The notes under the pieces: model-generated
What the model was told of the DNA's origin: nothing
The model's database searches: none
What the model saw: only the letters and a program-made list of their open reading frames with translations
Shown here: piece by piece, positions 6,150 through 9,706 of the stretch
Layout of the letters: each line of letters opens with the position of its first letter
How positions within the stretch are numbered: position 1 is the stretch's first letter
Source of the DNA: Verrucomicrobiota bacterium
Lineage (GTDB): Bacteria > Verrucomicrobiota > Verrucomicrobiae > Chthoniobacterales > UBA10450
Direction: 5' to 3'
Length of the DNA: 9,706 bases
Assembly (NCBI GenBank): GCA_005887855.1
Contig: VBQB01000010.1
Span: 1 to 9,706 of the forward strand
Program-made: the position numbers and the translations under genes

Positions 6150-8504
6150 ATGGCGACCGTCGATACCGTGAACCCGCCGCAGGAATATCCCGATATCGTC
6201 GGGGCGCGCCCAACCAACCCCTTGGCAGCTAATTTCAAACCGTTCATTCCGGCTTCAGTGCAATTGCCCGAGTTGACGTGGCCGCACTTAATCACGGGCA
6301 CGATTCTCGGAATGATTTTCGGCGCGTCGTCGCTCTATCTGGTGCTCAAAGTCGGGTTGACGGTAAGCGCTTCTATTCCGGTGGCCGTGATTTCCATAAC
6401 CATCTTTCGTATTTTCTCGAAGTTCGGTTTTCGCGACGCGACGATTTTGCAAAACAACATCGTGCAAACCGCTGGCTCGGCTGGCGAATCGATCGCGTTT
6501 GGTCTCGGCGTGACCATGCCGGCAATCATGATCCTGGGGTTCGATCTCGAGATCGGTCGGGTGATGCTCGTGGCCGTCCTCGGCGGACTGCTCGGGATCT
6601 TGATGATGATCCCACTGCGCCGCGCGCTGATTGTCCATGAACACGGAATCTTGAAATATCCAGAAGGCACGGCGTGCGCCGAAGTTCTCAAAGCAGCCGC
6701 TTCGAAGGAATCGCTCCCAGTTGCAGACAAAACACGTACGACCGCGGACGCCGAGATCGTTAACGAAGAGGCCGCAAGCGGGGGCAAAGTAATCTTCTCA
6801 GGAGTCGGTATCGGTTTTCTTTATCAAGCCGCGATGGGCGCGTTCAAAATGTGGAAGGATACGCCCCAGAAAATCTTTGTCGCGCCATTTAAGGGCGGCT
6901 CGATCTCCGCCACGATTGAGCCAGCACTCCTCGGAGTCGGTTACATCATCGGGCCCCGGATCGGTTCGATCATGTGTGCAGGCGGTGTGCTGGCCTATCT
7001 GGTGCTGATTCCGGCGATCAAGTTCTTCGGCGACCACGTCACTGGCATCGTTCCGCCTGGGACAATGCCGATCTCAGAGATGAGTCCGGACGACGTGCGC
7101 GGCGCCTACATTCTATACATCGGCGCGGGCGCGGTAGCAGCCGGGGGAATTATCAGCCTGTTTCGCTCGATTCCCACGATTTGGCACGGATTGAAGGGGG
7201 GTCTGGCCGACTTACTCGGACAACACGGTCCACGCGAACACGCGCCGCGCACCGATCGCGATTTGTCGATGCGCGTCGTCATTATCGGATGCCTGGCGAT
7301 CATCGTGGTCATCATGGCAGTGCCGCAATTACACCTGCGCGGCAACCTGTTGGGCGCGTTTCTGATCGTGCTGTTTGGTTTTCTGTTCGTCACGGTCTCG
7401 TCGCGTCTGACCGGTGAGATTGGTTCATCTTCCAATCCAATTTCGGGAATGACTGTTGCGACGTTGCTGCTCACCTGTTTGGCGTTCCTGATCGTCGGCT
7501 GGACCAGTCCGGCTTATTTCGTTACCGCGCTCTCAATCGGTGGCATTGTCTGCATCGCTGCATCTAACGGCGGCACCACATCGCAGGACTTGAAAACCGG
7601 ATTTCTGGTTGGATCTACACCGAAGTCTCAACAAATCGCGATTCTCTTCGGCGCCCTCGCTTCAGCACTCACACTCGGTTACGTGCTCCTGTTCTTGAAC
7701 AACGCCTACACGGTTTATGTGCCGATGCCCGCCACATCGGAATTGCGTACGCCATCCGGTGAACTTGGTCGGGCAGAAAAACTGCAAGGCCTACAAGGCT
7801 TGTCAGACGAAAATACCTATCGGGCCTGGGAAAGAGCCGACCCTGCAGGTGGTCCTGCTCAACGCTACCTGGTCAACGACAAAGGCGTTCCCATTTATCT
7901 CGTCGATCCTGGCATTAACGGCACACACAAAGTAAGACCCGATGGATCGACGGTGACGAAATTCGATGCGCCGAAGGCAACCCTAATGTCGTACATCATT
8001 AAAGGAATTCTCAGCCGTAAACTCCCGTGGGCTCTTGTGTTGCTCGGCGTGATGATAGCGATTGTGCTGGAGATGAGTGGAATCCCCTCGCTCGCATTTG
8101 CGGTCGGCGTTTATCTGCCGCTCGCATCGTCCAGCCCGATCTTTATCGGTGGGATGATCCGGTTGTTGGTCGATCGTTATTTGCGGGTCAAATTTCGTCA
8201 CAAGAATTTGTCCGACATCGAATTGACTGCCGAAGGCGACAAGAGTCCGGGCGTTTTGCTCGCTTCCGGTTACATCGCAGGCGGCGCAATTACGGGGATC
8301 GTGATCGCGGCAAAAGAACTGGTGGCTCCTCTCGCTGCGATGGGCCACCGAATTGACGAGTGGCAAACTACCCACAATCCATTCTTCAATGGCCCCAATT
8401 CGGATCTTCTCGCACTGATTCCGTTTATTATTCTTTGCGTCTTACTCTACCTCGTCGGTCGCGATGTGGTTCTAAGGCCACGATCAAGGAGCGGAAGAGC
8501 TTAG
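6150..8504 (+). CDS. OPT-family oligopeptide transporter with hydrophilic insertion (OPT2)
   Basis: A second OPT transporter of 784 residues, clearly paralogous to the neighbouring OPT1. Shared landmarks are LYLVLKVGLTVSASIPVAV (62-80), QNNIVQTAGSAGES (101-114), a KYPEGTACAEVL segment, SSSNPISGMT and SQDLKTGFLVGSTPKSQQ (478-495). Unlike OPT1 it has a soluble stretch of about 90 residues (roughly 520-608) between membrane segments, containing AERADPAGG-like and YLVDPGING motifs; comparable insertions occur in other bacterial OPT proteins. The ATG at 6150 (MATVDTVNPPQEYPD) is chosen over an in-frame TTG at 6114; GGAG touches this ATG directly, too close for a standard ribosome site, so the start is not certain. 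A TTGACG (6056-6061) upstream may be a -35 box but no good -10 follows. Its TAG overlaps the nagZ stop on the opposite strand. The substrate is unknown. Confidence 0.93.
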   Translation: MATVDTVNPPQEYPDIVGARPTNPLAANFKPFIPASVQLPELTWPHLITGTILGMIFGASSLYLVLKVGLTVSASIPVAVISITIFRIFSKFGFRDATILQNNIVQTAGSAGESIAFGLGVTMPAIMILGFDLEIGRVMLVAVLGGLLGILMMIPLRRALIVHEHGILKYPEGTACAEVLKAAASKESLPVADKTRTTADAEIVNEEAASGGKVIFSGVGIGFLYQAAMGAFKMWKDTPQKIFVAPFKGGSISATIEPALLGVGYIIGPRIGSIMCAGGVLAYLVLIPAIKFFGDHVTGIVPPGTMPISEMSPDDVRGAYILYIGAGAVAAGGIISLFRSIPTIWHGLKGGLADLLGQHGPREHAPRTDRDLSMRVVIIGCLAIIVVIMAVPQLHLRGNLLGAFLIVLFGFLFVTVSSRLTGEIGSSSNPISGMTVATLLLTCLAFLIVGWTSPAYFVTALSIGGIVCIAASNGGTTSQDLKTGFLVGSTPKSQQIAILFGALASALTLGYVLLFLNNAYTVYVPMPATSELRTPSGELGRAEKLQGLQGLSDENTYRAWERADPAGGPAQRYLVNDKGVPIYLVDPGINGTHKVRPDGSTVTKFDAPKATLMSYIIKGILSRKLPWALVLLGVMIAIVLEMSGIPSLAFAVGVYLPLASSSPIFIGGMIRLLVDRYLRVKFRHKNLSDIELTAEGDKSPGVLLASGYIAGGAITGIVIAAKELVAPLAAMGHRIDEWQTTHNPFFNGPNSDLLALIPFIILCVLLYLVGRDVVLRPRSRSGRA

Positions 8505-9631
8505 TACATTTCAACAGGCGATCGCTTGGCGTCTTCGGGGCTGCGTTGCCTGGCGCGTTCTTCACCGAGAACTGCGACGCGCAGGTCCCAGATTTCGTTG
8601 TCGATCTTACGAAAGGCAGTTTCCGAGAATTTGTCTGGTAGCGCGAGCTTTTCTTTGAAGCGCGCTACGCTGGCGAGACCGCGATCGATTTGGTCGCGCG
8701 GTAATCTCGCAAGTATGCGATGTACGTTGTCGATTTCGGGAATGCGATGGCAAATCATGGCCAGATCATTTCCCGCCGCGATCGCAAGACGGATTGTTTG
8801 CTCAAGTCCGTATTCATTTAGGATTGCACCCATGTCGAGATCGTCGGTCATGATCAGACCATCGAAGGCTAGTTCTTCGCGCAGCAGTTCTGTCACGACG
8901 CGATGTGACAATGTTGCAGGCGTTCTCGTCGGTTCGAAACATGGGTACCAGCCGTGGCAAGTCATCATACTGTCCACGAGATTCGTCGGATGGCCCGGGG
9001 GTCCGTCGCTACCAATAAAGGCGCGAAACACGGCGAGCTCTTCCTGATCCAATTCCGCCCGTGTCCGCTCGATCTGGGGCAGGTCGTGATGTGCATCGAC
9101 GGTCGCCGCCGAGTACCCGGGAAAATGTTTGCCGCAACTTGTGATCCCCTGCCCTCTCATCGCTTCGTTGAATGCCCCAGCGTTTAGAACGACTTGGTCG
9201 ACCACTTTTCCATAACATCGGCCACGCAGCGAGTTATCCGCCTCGTCATCGAAAGAGATATCGAGCACCGGGCAAAGATCGAGATTGAAACCGAAGAGTC
9301 GCAGTAATCTGCCGGTGATATCGCCGTGCCGGCGGATAAGATCAACATCGCCTTTATCGCGTAATTGCTGCGCGTTGGGCGGCTCGTTCCCGATTAAGCG
9401 CAATCGCGAGACGCGTCCGCCTTCTTGATCGATCGTGATAATTGGTTCGACCACGGTTAGGCTGCGCAAGTCATCGGTTAGTTTGCGCAATTGCGCGGCG
9501 CTCTCAATGTTGCGCGTGAAAAGAATGAAGCCGCCGGGTTGAACGCGCCGAAATAACTTCTCCGTTTCTGGATCGAGGCACGGTGCGGGAACGCCCGTTA
9601 GAATCAATTGACCGAGCGAATCACTCTTCAT
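8501..9631 (-). CDS. nagZ: Beta-N-acetylhexosaminidase, glycoside hydrolase family 3 (NagZ-like)
   Basis: NagZ removes N-acetylglucosamine from muropeptides during peptidoglycan recycling, normally in the cytoplasm; no signal peptide is seen. The protein has 376 residues, with GQLILTG at the N-terminus, IDQEGGRVSRL at 67-77, GKHFPGYSAATVDAHHDLP at 167-185 and FDGLIMTDDLDMGAI at 256-270. The expected nucleophile is Asp263 and the acid/base dyad Asp179-His181. The signature loop KH(F/I)PG(H/L)Gx4D(S/T)H reads Y for H/L, S for the following G and A for S/T here, while the catalytic Asp and His are kept. The last about 30 residues are a charged tail outside the usual fold. The ATG at 9631 is preferred because it starts right before the first conserved strand; an in-frame GTG at 9682 would add 17 poorly conserved residues. 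It converges on OPT2 with a four-base stop overlap, and no terminator is visible. Confidence 0.9.
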   Translation of the reverse strand: MKSDSLGQLILTGVPAPCLDPETEKLFRRVQPGGFILFTRNIESAAQLRKLTDDLRSLTVVEPIITIDQEGGRVSRLRLIGNEPPNAQQLRDKGDVDLIRRHGDITGRLLRLFGFNLDLCPVLDISFDDEADNSLRGRCYGKVVDQVVLNAGAFNEAMRGQGITSCGKHFPGYSAATVDAHHDLPQIERTRAELDQEELAVFRAFIGSDGPPGHPTNLVDSMMTCHGWYPCFEPTRTPATLSHRVVTELLREELAFDGLIMTDDLDMGAILNEYGLEQTIRLAIAAGNDLAMICHRIPEIDNVHRILARLPRDQIDRGLASVARFKEKLALPDKFSETAFRKIDNEIWDLRVAVLGEERARQRSPEDAKRSPVEMY

Positions 9632-9706
9632 ACTTTCGGAAGTTAGATGTCGATGTTGCGCAGAGAAAATAAAAAACGCCACCTCTTCGCGCTTTTTATC
9701 CGTCCG

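Noticed and set aside
8638..8668. 8-bp inverted repeat GTAGCGCG/CGCGCTAC inside nagZ
   Set aside because: It lies within coding sequence, has a 15-base loop and no U-run or regulatory context; likely chance from GC-rich codons.
1..9706. CRISPR arrays, insertion sequences, phage genes
   Set aside because: No spaced direct repeats, transposase, integrase or terminal inverted repeats were seen.

Overview
The window reads as ordinary bacterial chromosome: dense, moderately GC-rich (by eye), short intergenic gaps, housekeeping genes (ychF, a tRNA-Pro, nagZ), and no sign of plasmid, phage or insertion-sequence genes. The gene set (histone-deacetylase-like hydrolase, two bacterial OPT transporters, NagZ, C4 zinc-ribbon coiled-coil protein) suggests a Gram-negative soil-type lineage such as Verrucomicrobiota or Acidobacteriota. 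That placement is an inference from gene content and not proven.

Layout. Positions 1-813 (+) hold the 3' part of an HDAC/acetoin-utilisation-type deacetylase gene cut by the left edge. A tRNA-Pro(GGG) lies at 972-1045, followed directly by a decayed second copy of its 3' half (1068-1120), then ychF (1177-2301, +). Convergent to ychF, a minus-strand cluster runs from 5933 down to 2339: an OPT-family transporter (OPT1), a membrane-anchored peroxiredoxin starting inside the OPT1 stop (ATGA overlap), and a C4 zinc-ribbon coiled-coil protein, with a hairpin plus U-run after it. A 216-base divergent regulatory region (5934-6149) separates OPT1 from a second, longer OPT transporter (OPT2, 6150-8504, +). 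OPT2 converges on nagZ (8501-9631, -), the two stop codons overlapping by four bases.

Main discovery. The peroxiredoxin gene (3900-3112, -) looks like two adjacent half-genes, but both halves are in the same frame and are separated by a single UGA that falls exactly where the peroxidatic cysteine belongs (FYRGFW-UGA-PLC, against the family pattern FYRGFWCPxC). The reading frame continues intact for 119 more codons, and a perfect 7-bp hairpin with a small loop starts 9 nt after the UGA, its loop 16 nt after it, within a larger fold resembling a bacterial SECIS element. Other genes in the window use UGA as a true stop. The simplest reading is a selenocysteine peroxiredoxin with a UxxC active site, fused behind three membrane segments that would place the catalytic domain outside the cytoplasm, and translationally coupled to an OPT transporter.

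How the genes may work together. OPT1 and the seleno-peroxiredoxin are very probably co-expressed; peptide or glutathione-like transport combined with envelope peroxide/thiol defence is a plausible but untested theme. The other genes are housekeeping and need not share a pathway.
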